From Citreicoccus inhibens (lineage in GTDB: Bacteria; Myxococcota; Myxococcia; Myxococcales; Myxococcaceae): DNA of 64,000 nt. The translations under genes were made by a program, and so were the position numbers. This document shows positions 9,581-17,974 of this stretch, one piece after another; positions within the stretch are counted from its first letter, which is position 1, and the number at the start of each line of letters is the position of its first letter. Where the stretch lies: NCBI RefSeq assembly GCF_019039035.1, contig NZ_JAHNZT010000006.1:124001-188000 (forward strand). The letters are read 5' to 3'. A model generated the notes under the pieces. That model made no database searches. It saw only the letters and a list, made by a program, of their open reading frames with translations, and was not told the origin of the DNA.

Positions 9581-9859
9581 CTAACGAAGGTAGGTGCGAA
9601 GCACGTCGATGAGCTCCTGCGCGGCTTCGCTTTGCGGGGACCGAGGCTTCTTGTCTGGGTCGATGATGTGGTGGCGCACGTGTCCCTCGACGACCTCGGC
9701 CATCAAGCCATTCGTCGCGCCTCGTGCCGCGGCGATGAGCAGGAGCAGGTCACTGCATTCGCGCTCCTCTTCGAGCGCCCGCTCGATTGCCTCGACCTGT
9801 CCACGGAGGCGCCGCACACGCTTGAGCAGCCGGTCCTTGTCTTGAGTCGTATGCGCCAT
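9581..9859 (-). CDS. RcnR/CsoR-family metal-sensing transcriptional repressor
   Basis: The protein has 92 residues and the all-helical DUF156 fold (RLRGQVEAIERAL, then RGATNGLMAEVVEGHV). These repressors bind promoters as tetramers and release DNA when metal binds. The metal-ligand positions read His3, Cys35, His60, His64. This is the H-C-H-H fingerprint of E. coli RcnR (Ni/Co) rather than the Cys-His-Cys of copper CsoR. The ATG at 9859 was chosen because the family starts here and His3 follows it; upstream in-frame codons run into the operators. It is the first gene of a unit with the P-type ATPase, so it probably represses itself and the pump. Ni/Co specificity is inference by alignment. 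Confidence 0.92.
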   Translation of the reverse strand: MAHTTQDKDRLLKRVRRLRGQVEAIERALEEERECSDLLLLIAAARGATNGLMAEVVEGHVRHHIIDPDKKPRSPQSEAAQELIDVLRTYLR

Positions 9860-9880
9860 CGAAGTCCTCCTTCGCCCCAT

Positions 9881-9927
9881 ATACCCCCGCGGGGTATCCG
9901 GCGCTACCCATATACCCCAGGGGGTAT
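9881..9927 (-). promoter_or_regulatory. Tandem palindromic operators for the RcnR/CsoR-type repressor
   Basis: There are two near-identical inverted repeats: atacccc-cgc-ggggtat at 9881-9897 and atacccc-ag-ggggtat at 9912-9927. They start 21 nt upstream of the repressor's ATG. AT-flanked G-tract/C-tract palindromes are the known operator type of CsoR/RcnR/InrS regulators. The two sites are about one and a half helical turns apart edge to edge, and promoter elements probably overlap them. Confidence 0.8.
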
Positions 9928-10323
9928 GTGCGCCAGTGACACGCCCCCCGTTCGCCATCCGCCGGGAATACGGCAACCCACCGCGTCGCCTCGAAGCCCA
10001 CCTGCATCCCACCGACAGTCACGCGGGAAGCGAGGAGCATGGCTTGCCCATGCGTCTCGTGCTGCTCATCGAGAGGCGCCGGTCAGCGCCACCGCCCCCG
10101 AACGCCCCGCGCGAACACGTCAGTGGGCCCCAAGTGACCGTGTTTCCCGAGCCCGTCAGCGTGCATTGTCCGGAGCGATGAGGCGCTCCGGTCCGCGACA
10201 CGGTGCCCTCCACGAGCGCCAGCCCCTGCCGTCCCCGCCCTGGGGACGCGCGGCTCGAAGCGCAACGACGCGGACGGGGCCAGTGCGGCTGCGCGCGCCA
10301 ACCAGACGTGGATGGATAAGAAG
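9928..10323. other. Intergenic stretch with no gene seen
   Basis: About 400 bp lie between the metal operators and the second hairpin repeat. Open frames exist on both strands but are rich in Arg/Pro/Ser with no family pattern and no convincing ribosome binding site. It may hold the far part of the repressor promoter. No other structure was recognised. Confidence 0.5.
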
Positions 10324-10356
10324 AGGGCCGCCCCGGGGTGCGTTCCGGAGCGGCCC
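10324..10356 (-). repeat. 33-bp hairpin repeat, copy B (3' of the Ig-like lipoprotein gene)
   Basis: Identical over 33 bp to copy A at 7524-7556, with the same hairpin. It sits 32 bp past the stop of the large Ig-like gene, in that gene's direction. On the minus strand it is followed by a pyrimidine-rich stretch (ctcttctt), which makes a terminator role more credible here than for copy A. Confidence 0.7.
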
Positions 10357-10388
10357 ATTCTTGATGCGAGTCTTTCAGCCGTGCGGGG

Positions 10389-13300
10389 CTACGGGCACGT
10401 GTTGGCCGCGCCCGGCGTGGGGAGCGCCACCCCGAACACGCGGCCATCGCGACGCCCCGGGCCGCAGCGCTGGATGGACACGGTGTCCTTCGCGTTGGTC
10501 GCGTTCTCGTTCACCTGCACACGGCGCGCGTCCCCGGCGGGCCACAAGAGGACGTTCAACAGCCCCGTGGCCAGAGGCGTCGCGGCGTTGTTGTAGACGA
10601 GCGCGTCGATGAGGCGGGTGGCCGTGACGGGGGTGTTGTTGGGGAAGCTCGCGGCCGTGTTCTGGTAGACGGCCACGCCATCCTCACCGTTCTGGAGCAG
10701 GCCGTTGGCGAACGTGAGCACCGGCGCGGGCGTCATCGCCCCGGGGTTGCCCACCACCACCCGGCCACCGGCGTCCGTCGTCGTGTTCAGGTCCACCGCC
10801 AGGTACGACTGGTTGTTGGCACCGTTGTAGAAGACCAGGACGTAGCCCGAGAGGTTGACGCCCGGGACGCCCGTGGACAGCTCCACGAACTCCTTCGTGT
10901 CATTGCCCACCTGATCCGCGTCCAGCTCGGAGATGAGCAGGTCGATGACGGTGACGTTCTGGGGCGCGCTGCTCCCGTTGGGCGAGGTGACGACGATGGG
11001 CTGCGCGGCGATGGGCGTGGTGTCCGCGAGGCTCGCGATGGTGATTTGCGTGTCCGAGGCCACCGTGAACGTCTGCGCCACCCCCCCCACCGTCACGGTC
11101 GTGGCGCCCGTGAAGCGGATGCCGGCCAGGGTCAGGGTCGCGCCCCGAGCGATGACGCCCGGCGCGGCGGAGTTCACCGCGGGGCCCTGCACCGGCGACG
11201 CGACCGTCACCGAGCCGTAGGTCCCCGACGGCGGCACCGCGATGCCGGTCTGGTCGCAGTACGTCCACGACTGGCCCGGCCCTTGGAACCGGTAGCGGAA
11301 GCCATACAGGTACGTGCCCACAGTGGGGATGTGCAGGGTGGCCTGCACCTCGTCGTCGTTCGGCGAGGCGCCCGCATAGCTCGGGTTGAAGGCCGCGGAC
11401 GTCCAGGTCCACGCCTCGGGGTGCGCGACATCCGTGCCGTAACCCAGCTCGGCCTCGATGCGCGGATAGAAGTCGTTGCCCACGAGGTTCCGCGTGGTGA
11501 CATCCGGCTCATAGAAGCGCGAGGTGATGCTCTTCGAGTCCGTGGTGAGGATGGTCGCCGGGTAGTTGGCATCACCCGCCACGGGGAACGTCTTCGGATA
11601 CTGGATGGCGCACCAGTCCACGGGCGGCGTGACGGCGAGGCCACACGTGTCATTCGTCCGGTTGGGCGTCCCGCGGTCTCCTCCCGCGACGATGTCCTGC
11701 ACGGCATCGCACCAGTACCAGGGCCGTGCGCTGGCGGACGTGCCCACCAGGCTCGACGCGAGCGTCATGGCGCGCCCCGCTGTCTGCGGATAGCTGCTCG
11801 TGTACGTGAGGTCATCCACCACGGTGGCGCCCTTCTTGAGGGTGAGCCGCCCCGTGTTGCCCAACGTCAACGCCGAGCCGAACGCCAGGTCCGCCGACAC
11901 GCCCCCATTCGTCGCCGGGTTCTTGTCCTGCGCGAGCACGAGCGTGTGCGAAGCCCCCACCGGCACCGCCGCGCCCGGCCCCGCGTCCAGGGTGTAGCTG
12001 ACCACCGAGCCCGCGCCATTGTCGTAGCTGAGCGTGAGGCCCGCCGCGTCGAGCAGCTTCGTGCTCACGTTGGTCAGCTCCACGTACTGGGTGGTGCCCG
12101 CCGACGGAGAGTGCATCACCTCGGAGATGACCAGCTCACCCGCCGCCGCGCTGGACGCCGTGCCGCACGCCCCCGCGGAGCAGACACCGCCCGCGCCGGG
12201 GCACACGTTGCTCGTGGGCGTGTTCACGCATACGGGCACGCCGCCCTGCACCTCGCACGCGGACGCATACGTCACGCGCGACACGCCATCCGAGCCGCAC
12301 GCGGGCGAAGGGGGCGAGCAGGTGAAGTTCGTGCAGGGGTTGCCCGTCATCGCGCTCGCGAAGGCCAACGCACTGCCATTGCCCGCCCCGTCCACCACGC
12401 GCAGGGCGAAGTAGTACGTCGTCTCCGCCACCAATCCCGTCACGTTGACGCTCTCGGCCGAGCCCGGAGCCTGGGGCGCCGGCACGCCCGACACCGGCGT
12501 CGCGGAGGCGAAGGTGGCCTCGGAGAGGGGCGAGGTCGCGTAGCGCAGGTCATACGACTGCGCGATGCCCAGGTTTCCGTCGTCCCCCGTCGCGGTCCAG
12601 CTCACCTTGATGCTCGTGGCGGACAGCGTGCTCGCGGAGAGGTCCGCGGCCACGCCCGGCGCGGTCGTGTCCGTGATGACGAGGTTGGCGCTGGTGGCAT
12701 CGGACAGTCCGCTCGCGGTGGCGCGGAGCTGATAGGTCCCCTCCCCGTCCACCGTCAGGCCCGAGAAGGTGACCTGCCCAGCGGAGGGCGCCCGCGTGGT
12801 CGTCCCACCGAGGTTCGCCGCCCCCACGAGCGACACCGTCACCTGCGGCCCGTTGGCCTGCGTGCGGTTGCCATAGGCATCACGCAGCACCACCTCGACG
12901 TCCGCGAGCGACTGGCGAACCTGCCCCGTCGTCGGCGCGGAGGTGAAGACCAGCACGGTGGCCGCCGCGGGGCTCACGTCGCCCGTGTGCGCGGCGGACA
13001 GCGAGGCATTCGACGTGTCCGTGAAGGTCACGGTCTGCGAGCCCGCCGTGTGGAACGCCACCGAGAACGTGTGACGCCCACCGTCCGAGGCGGTGAAGGT
13101 CTGATCCGCGGGCAGCACCGCCTGCGCATCCGATGCGCTGACGTGCACCGTGCCGACATAGCCCGTGCTCACGTTGCCGTGGGCATCGCGAACCGTGAGG
13201 TCGAAGTTCACGAGCGCGCCCGCGACGAAAGGACCGGCCCCAGCCTGCACCGACAACGTCGCCGCCGGGCCCGCCACCGGCGTCACCGACACGGTGGCCG

Positions 13301-16163
13301 TGAGCGCGGGCTGCGCCGTGTCCTTCACGGTCAGCGAGCCCGGAGCCGCGGTGAGGAACGTCACCGAGAAGAGGCGCGCCCCGGCATCGGACGCGACGAA
13401 CAGGTACTCGCCCGGGAGCTGCGCCTGCGCGTCCGTGGACGTGAACGCCACCCGCCCCACGTAGCCCGTGGCCACGTTGCCGTACGCGTCACGCGCGGTC
13501 ACCGTCGCGGAGACCGGCGCACCCGCGACCGGCGACGCGTTGGCCAGCGACAGCGCCAGTGACGACGCCGGGCCTGGCGCCACCTCGGTGCTCGCGGTGC
13601 CAGTGAGCGCGGCGTTGGCCACATCCGTCACGGTGACCGAGCGACTGCCCGCCGTCTTCAGCACCACGCCCGCGAACGTCTTCCGCCCCGCGTCCGCGGA
13701 GAGGAACGTCGCGTCGGCCGGGAGCACCGCCTGCGCGTCCGTGGACGTGAAGTGCACCGTCCCCGCGTAGCCCGTGACGATGTTTCCGTACGTGTCCCGC
13801 ACCGTGACGGTGAGCGGCCGGGAGGTTCCCGCGCCCACGGAGGCCGGCAGCCCCTCCACCACCAGCGACTGCCCCCCCGACGACGAGACGTCCACGGTGA
13901 GCGAGGCCGACAGCGCCGCATTCACCGAGTCCTTCGCGGTGACGGACTGCGAACCCGCCGTCTTCAGCGTCACGCCGGAGAACACCTTGTGCCCCGCGTC
14001 GCCCGCGCCGAACGTGAAGTCCGCGGGCAGCACCGCCTGCGCATCCGTGGACGCGAAGTGCACCGTGCCCGTGTAGCCCGTGGCGACGTTGCCCGCCGCG
14101 TCCTTCACGGTGACCTCCACGCTCTGGGGCGCGCCCGCGATGACCGGCGCCACGAGGCCCACGAGCGAGAGGCTCACCGCCGCGCCCGCGCGAATGGTGA
14201 AGGACTGGCTCGTCACGGCCGGCAGCGAGCCCGAGGTCGCCGTGAAGGTGTACGTGCCCGCGGTGTCCCAGCGGAGCCCCGTGAAGGTGGCCACGCCGTT
14301 GACCGCCGTCTGCGTCACCGGAGGGAAGGACGGCTGACCCGTCAGCGCCAACGTCACCGCCGACGTGGCCTTCGTCACCGTGGTGCCCGAGCTGTCCTGC
14401 AACGCCACCCGCACCTCCGCCAGCGCCGCGCCCGACGCGCCGTCCACCGGCTGCGTCACGAAGGCGAGCTGCTCCACCTGCGGATCCTTCGTGGACACCG
14501 CGAGGCTGTCCGAACGAGCGGCCAGCCCCTGGTTGTCCGTCACGCGCAAGGCCACGTGGTACGTCTGGCCCGCCACGAGCCCCGAGATGACCGCCGACTC
14601 CGCCGTGCCAGCCACGGCGGGAGCGCCCACCGCCACGGGCGTGGCGGCGTTGAACGCGGCGGCCGAGTCGATGGGAGACGTCGAATAGCGCAGGTCCTGC
14701 GAGGTCGCGCGCCCCAGGTCCGCGTCGTCCCCCACCGCCGTCCAGGTCACCGTGACGGACGTGGAGGTGGAGCCCGCCTGGGCCAGCGCGGGCCGAGAAG
14801 GGGGCACGTCATCCACCACGACCACCTCGGTGCTGGTGGCGGCCTGGAGCCCCGTCGCCGTGGCGCGCAGTTGGAAGCGGCCCTCGTCCGGAATGGACAG
14901 CGTGGTGAAGGAGGCCAATCCATCCACCGGCGCGACGGTGACAACACCGGCCAACGACGCCCCTGCCTGCACGAGCCCCAGCGTCACCCCGGGCGTGCTG
15001 GCCATGGCCCGATTGCCGTACACGTCCTGGAGCACCACCTCCACCAACCCAAGCGGCGCATAGACCGACACCTGCGCGGTCACCTGCGCGAACGCGAGCT
15101 TCGCCGCCGCGCCCGCCGACACCCGCACGTCCTGAACGGACACGAGCGCCGAGAGGGCCGTGTCGCGGAACGCGAGGTTCTGCTCGCCCGCGCGCGTGAG
15201 CACGATGCCCGCGAAGGTGAACTGCCCCGCGTCCGTCGCGGTGAACACATGCGCCGCGGGCAGCGTCGCCCCGGCGTCCGAGCTGCTCACGCCCACGGTG
15301 CCCACGTAGTTCGTGGCCACGTTGTCGTAGGCGTCTCGCAGCGTCACGCGCGCGCTCTGCGCGGCGCCCGCCGTGACCACCGCGGGAACGTCCGACACCG
15401 CCAGCTTCACCGCCGCGCCTGGAGCCACCTCGAACGAGGGGCTGGTGGCCGCCGCCAAGCCCGTCGCCTCGGCCTTGAGCGCATAGCCCGCGCCCGCCTT
15501 CTTCAGCAGCACCTCGGAGAAGCGCGCCACGCCGTCCACCGCGTGCGCGGAGAGCGTGCCCTCCAGCGCCGCGCCACCAGGGCCCGCCGCCAGGGACAGC
15601 GTCACCTCATCCGTGGCCCCCATCACCGTGTGGCCCTGCGCGTCGCGCACCGCCACCTCCAGCCCGCCCATCAACCCGCCCGCCGTCGCGGACAGCGCCG
15701 AGGCCGTGAAGGCCAACGACACGGCGCGCGGCGCGACGAAGGTGACGGTGGGATGAGCGCCGAGCACCACCGCGCCCCCTTCCGCGTCCACCGAGGCGGT
15801 GACGGTCTTCACCCCCGCGCGCGTGGACACCACCGAGGCATGCGTGACGCCCAGCGCGTCCGTCTTCGCCCCAGGCTGCGTGACGGTGTTGCCGTCGCCG
15901 GACACCTCCACGTGCACCGTGCGCCCAGCCATGGGCGCGCCGTCCTTCTGCACCACCGTGACGGTGATGCCCACCACCGTCTGCCCGTCCGCGAGAACGT
16001 CCGCCGAGCGATCCACCACGACCTTGGAGAGCGCCGCGTCCGGCATGGGCTTCGGAGCCGGAGGCAGCGGCGAGACGGTGTCACCGCCACAACCCAGGGA
16101 CACACCCAGCAACAACACACCCAACCCGAGGCATCGGGCGAGCGGCACAAGACGTGGAGGCAT
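10389..16163 (-). CDS. Giant Ig-like/fibronectin III/lamin-tail-domain lipoprotein
   Basis: The protein has about 1924 residues. It starts with a lipoprotein signal (LLLGVSLGC), so it is probably anchored in the outer membrane. Next is a Big_1-type Ig domain (about residues 35-140). Five copies of a roughly 100-residue Ig-like unit marked NVATGYxGTVxFxSTDAQAxLP follow, one early and four later. FN3-like domains begin with PPSRPALAQAG and APGVAADLSAS. After a short Cys-rich segment (CTNFTCSPPSPAC) come a lamin-tail-type domain (GELVISEVMHSPSAGT), an IPT/TIG domain (SAAPGVIARGATLTL) and a second lamin-tail-like domain (LLISELDADQVGN) at the C-terminus. No enzyme motif is visible; an adhesin or surface-scaffold role is inference. 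ATG 16163 is preferred over 16235 because a GGAGAA site and the lipobox fit it. It stands alone. Confidence 0.88.
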   Translation of the reverse strand: MPPRLVPLARCLGLGVLLLGVSLGCGGDTVSPLPPAPKPMPDAALSKVVVDRSADVLADGQTVVGITVTVVQKDGAPMAGRTVHVEVSGDGNTVTQPGAKTDALGVTHASVVSTRAGVKTVTASVDAEGGAVVLGAHPTVTFVAPRAVSLAFTASALSATAGGLMGGLEVAVRDAQGHTVMGATDEVTLSLAAGPGGAALEGTLSAHAVDGVARFSEVLLKKAGAGYALKAEATGLAAATSPSFEVAPGAAVKLAVSDVPAVVTAGAAQSARVTLRDAYDNVATNYVGTVGVSSSDAGATLPAAHVFTATDAGQFTFAGIVLTRAGEQNLAFRDTALSALVSVQDVRVSAGAAAKLAFAQVTAQVSVYAPLGLVEVVLQDVYGNRAMASTPGVTLGLVQAGASLAGVVTVAPVDGLASFTTLSIPDEGRFQLRATATGLQAATSTEVVVVDDVPPSRPALAQAGSTSTSVTVTWTAVGDDADLGRATSQDLRYSTSPIDSAAAFNAATPVAVGAPAVAGTAESAVISGLVAGQTYHVALRVTDNQGLAARSDSLAVSTKDPQVEQLAFVTQPVDGASGAALAEVRVALQDSSGTTVTKATSAVTLALTGQPSFPPVTQTAVNGVATFTGLRWDTAGTYTFTATSGSLPAVTSQSFTIRAGAAVSLSLVGLVAPVIAGAPQSVEVTVKDAAGNVATGYTGTVHFASTDAQAVLPADFTFGAGDAGHKVFSGVTLKTAGSQSVTAKDSVNAALSASLTVDVSSSGGQSLVVEGLPASVGAGTSRPLTVTVRDTYGNIVTGYAGTVHFTSTDAQAVLPADATFLSADAGRKTFAGVVLKTAGSRSVTVTDVANAALTGTASTEVAPGPASSLALSLANASPVAGAPVSATVTARDAYGNVATGYVGRVAFTSTDAQAQLPGEYLFVASDAGARLFSVTFLTAAPGSLTVKDTAQPALTATVSVTPVAGPAATLSVQAGAGPFVAGALVNFDLTVRDAHGNVSTGYVGTVHVSASDAQAVLPADQTFTASDGGRHTFSVAFHTAGSQTVTFTDTSNASLSAAHTGDVSPAAATVLVFTSAPTTGQVRQSLADVEVVLRDAYGNRTQANGPQVTVSLVGAANLGGTTTRAPSAGQVTFSGLTVDGEGTYQLRATASGLSDATSANLVITDTTAPGVAADLSASTLSATSIKVSWTATGDDGNLGIAQSYDLRYATSPLSEATFASATPVSGVPAPQAPGSAESVNVTGLVAETTYYFALRVVDGAGNGSALAFASAMTGNPCTNFTCSPPSPACGSDGVSRVTYASACEVQGGVPVCVNTPTSNVCPGAGGVCSAGACGTASSAAAGELVISEVMHSPSAGTTQYVELTNVSTKLLDAAGLTLSYDNGAGSVVSYTLDAGPGAAVPVGASHTLVLAQDKNPATNGGVSADLAFGSALTLGNTGRLTLKKGATVVDDLTYTSSYPQTAGRAMTLASSLVGTSASARPWYWCDAVQDIVAGGDRGTPNRTNDTCGLAVTPPVDWCAIQYPKTFPVAGDANYPATILTTDSKSITSRFYEPDVTTRNLVGNDFYPRIEAELGYGTDVAHPEAWTWTSAAFNPSYAGASPNDDEVQATLHIPTVGTYLYGFRYRFQGPGQSWTYCDQTGIAVPPSGTYGSVTVASPVQGPAVNSAAPGVIARGATLTLAGIRFTGATTVTVGGVAQTFTVASDTQITIASLADTTPIAAQPIVVTSPNGSSAPQNVTVIDLLISELDADQVGNDTKEFVELSTGVPGVNLSGYVLVFYNGANNQSYLAVDLNTTTDAGGRVVVGNPGAMTPAPVLTFANGLLQNGEDGVAVYQNTAASFPNNTPVTATRLIDALVYNNAATPLATGLLNVLLWPAGDARRVQVNENATNAKDTVSIQRCGPGRRDGRVFGVALPTPGAANTCP
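12960..14190 (-). repeat. Four tandem ~305-bp coding repeats in the Ig-like lipoprotein gene
   Basis: The segment encoding N(V/I)xTGYxGxV followed by xSxDAQAxLP recurs at about 13160, 13465, 13770 and 14075, a spacing near 305 bp (about 100 residues). A fifth, diverged copy lies near 15310. Short blocks are close to identical at DNA level, so unequal crossing-over or assembly collapse could change copy number. Confidence 0.75.
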
Positions 16164-16291
16164 GGTTTCTCCGGCCAGCGAGCAGGCCTCGCGCGGCAAG
16201 CAGCCAGGCGCGAGGCAATGCCTTGTACCAGACAATCCCAGCCCCCAGGAATGCCAGGGCGGATATTTTCAGCTCAACTGAAACGGCGAAG

Positions 16292-17095
16292 TCACATCCC
16301 CATGGCCTTCATGAGTGCGCCGCCACCCAGGAGGGACTGGCCGCCATCGCACACCATGATGGAGCCGGTGATGAACGACGCGGCATCCGAGGCGAGGAAC
16401 AGCGCCAGCCGGGCGATGTCCTGGGTGGTGCCGAAGCGCTGCAGCGGCAGCGTCTGGATGATGCGCTCGCGCGAGTCCGCGCTCGGGGCCAGCCGACGCA
16501 TGCCCTCGGTGTCGTCGATGGGGCCCGGGGTGATGGCGTTGACGCGCACGCCGGCGCCGCCCCACTCGATGGCCAGCACGCGGGTGAGCATGTCCACGCC
16601 GGCCTTGGCCGCGCACACGTGGGCCTGCATGGCCATGGGCAGGTAGGCCTGGGGCGCGGAGATATTGATGACAGCGGCGCCGGGCTTGCGCAGGTGCTCG
16701 AAGGACGCGCGCGACACGTTGAACGTGCCCAGCACGTCGATGTCCATCACCGCCTTGAAGCCGTTGGACGACATGCCGAGCGCGGGAGCCGGGAAGTTGC
16801 CCGCGGCGCCGCAGACGAGCACGTCGATGTCGCCGTAGGCGTCATGCACCGTCTTCATCGCGGCCTCAACGGAGGCGTAGTCGCGCACGTCGGCGGCGAC
16901 GCCCATGGCGGTGCCGTGGGCCTGGAGCCCCTTCACGGCGGCCTCCAGCTTCTCCACGTTGCGGCCGTTGATGGCCACCTTCGCGCCCGCCTTCACGAAG
17001 CCCTCGGCGATGCCCAGGTTGATGCCGCTGCTTCCGCCCGAGATGAAGGCCACCTTGCCCGCCAGCAGCCCGTCCTTGAACACGCCATCCGCCAT
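16292..17095 (-). CDS. SDR oxidoreductase of the 2,4-dienoyl-CoA reductase (DECR) type
   Basis: The protein has 267 residues and is cytoplasmic. The NADP-binding glycine motif is SGGSSGINLGIAE near residue 18. The active-site region reads NISAPQAYLPMAMQAHVCAAKAGVDMLTR. It has the lysine (AAK) but no Tyr four residues before it. That absence is typical of 2,4-dienoyl-CoA reductases of the mitochondrial/peroxisomal SDR type, which also share the downstream WGxxxxRVNxxxPGPI and TEGMRRL segments. Such enzymes reduce 2,4-dienoyl-CoA with NADPH so that polyunsaturated acyl-CoA can re-enter beta-oxidation. It lies 57 bp behind a dienoyl-CoA isomerase gene on the same strand, which supports the assignment. 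A generic SDR role remains possible. Confidence 0.88.
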   Translation of the reverse strand: MADGVFKDGLLAGKVAFISGGSSGINLGIAEGFVKAGAKVAINGRNVEKLEAAVKGLQAHGTAMGVAADVRDYASVEAAMKTVHDAYGDIDVLVCGAAGNFPAPALGMSSNGFKAVMDIDVLGTFNVSRASFEHLRKPGAAVINISAPQAYLPMAMQAHVCAAKAGVDMLTRVLAIEWGGAGVRVNAITPGPIDDTEGMRRLAPSADSRERIIQTLPLQRFGTTQDIARLALFLASDAASFITGSIMVCDGGQSLLGGGALMKAMGM

Positions 17096-17152
17096 GAGTT
17101 CGTTCCTCGTGAAGGCGCCCGGCTCGCGGGCGCCGGTAGAAGTGCCAGCCGC

Positions 17153-17974
17153 TCAGCGCCCCTGGAAGCGGGGCGGGCGGCGCTCGGCGAAGGCCGCGAA
17201 GGCCTCCCCCAAGTCGAGCGATTGGAGGAACGCCGAGTTCCACACCGCCACGAAGCGCAGGCCATCCGCGATGGACTTGTCCGAGCAGTACTCCATCACC
17301 TGCTTGGCGCCCTGCACCACCAGCGGCGGGTTGTCCGCGATGCGCCGCGCCGTGGCGCGCGCCTCCGCGAGCAGCGCCTCGGGCGTGTCGAACACGCGGT
17401 TGACGAGCCCCATCTGGAGCGCGCGATCCGCGTCGATGTCGCCGCCCGTGTACGCCAGCTCGCGAGTGTTCCCCTCGCCGATGATGCGCGGCAGCCGCTG
17501 CAGCGCGCCCATGTCCGCGACGATGCCCAGCTTCACCTCGCGCAGGGAGAACTTCGCGTCCGTCGAGCAGTAGCGGAAGTCACACGCCGCGATGAGGTCG
17601 ATGCCCCCACCGATGCACCAGCCCTGCACCGCCGCGAGCACCGGCTTGCGACAGCGCGCCAGGCCCTCGGTGGCCAGCTGCATGGCCTCGATGAGCCGCA
17701 GGAGCTTCGTGCGCTCCAGCGCCAGATTGGCGTCGCCCGCGATGAGCGGCCCGAGCGACTCCATCATCCCCATCAGGTCGAGCCCGTAGGAGAAGTGGCT
17801 CCCCTGCCCTCGCAGGAGCACCACGCGCACGGCGTCGTCCGCCTCCAGCGCGCGGATGGCCTCGGGCATCTCCCGCCAGAAGTCCGGCCCCAGGGCATTG
17901 CCCTTGGATGGCCCGACGAGCACCACCTCGGCGACGCCGTCCGACTGCTCGATGCGCAGCGATTGGAAGTCCAT
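17153..17974 (-). CDS. Delta(3,5)-delta(2,4)-dienoyl-CoA isomerase (ECH1-like crotonase)
   Basis: The protein has 273 residues and a crotonase fold. The oxyanion-hole loops are HFSYGLDL and GWCIGGGIDL. Three acidic residues match those of mammalian ECH1 in place and spacing: D126 (GGGID), E146 (LREVKLG) and D154 (VADMG), followed by the ECH1-like ALQRLPRIIG. ECH1 moves 3,5 double bonds to 2,4 positions, making the substrate of 2,4-dienoyl-CoA reductase; a reductase-type gene lies next downstream. The ATG overlaps the dnaE stop (TGATG), so translation is probably coupled to dnaE. A GTG three bases earlier is an alternative start. A plain enoyl-CoA hydratase is less likely because the usual catalytic Glu pair pattern is not followed. 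Confidence 0.88.
   Translation of the reverse strand: MDFQSLRIEQSDGVAEVVLVGPSKGNALGPDFWREMPEAIRALEADDAVRVVLLRGQGSHFSYGLDLMGMMESLGPLIAGDANLALERTKLLRLIEAMQLATEGLARCRKPVLAAVQGWCIGGGIDLIAACDFRYCSTDAKFSLREVKLGIVADMGALQRLPRIIGEGNTRELAYTGGDIDADRALQMGLVNRVFDTPEALLAEARATARRIADNPPLVVQGAKQVMEYCSDKSIADGLRFVAVWNSAFLQSLDLGEAFAAFAERRPPRFQGR

Noticed and set aside
9936-10181. 81-codon plus-strand frame downstream of the metal operators
   Set aside because: Pro/Arg/His-rich sequence in an intergenic region, no ribosome site and no family likeness.
12960-14190. Regular repeats that might be read as a CRISPR array
   Set aside because: The units are about 305 bp, coding and in frame, with protein-level conservation, and there are no short direct repeats with unique spacers.
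13752-16646. Plus-strand frame of 964 codons opposite the Ig-like lipoprotein and SDR genes
   Set aside because: It spans two minus-strand genes and encodes Arg/His-rich sequence without a family pattern.
16292-17095. Possible loss-of-function SDR because the catalytic Tyr is missing
   Set aside because: Absence of that Tyr is normal in the 2,4-dienoyl-CoA reductase branch, whose other motifs are present.
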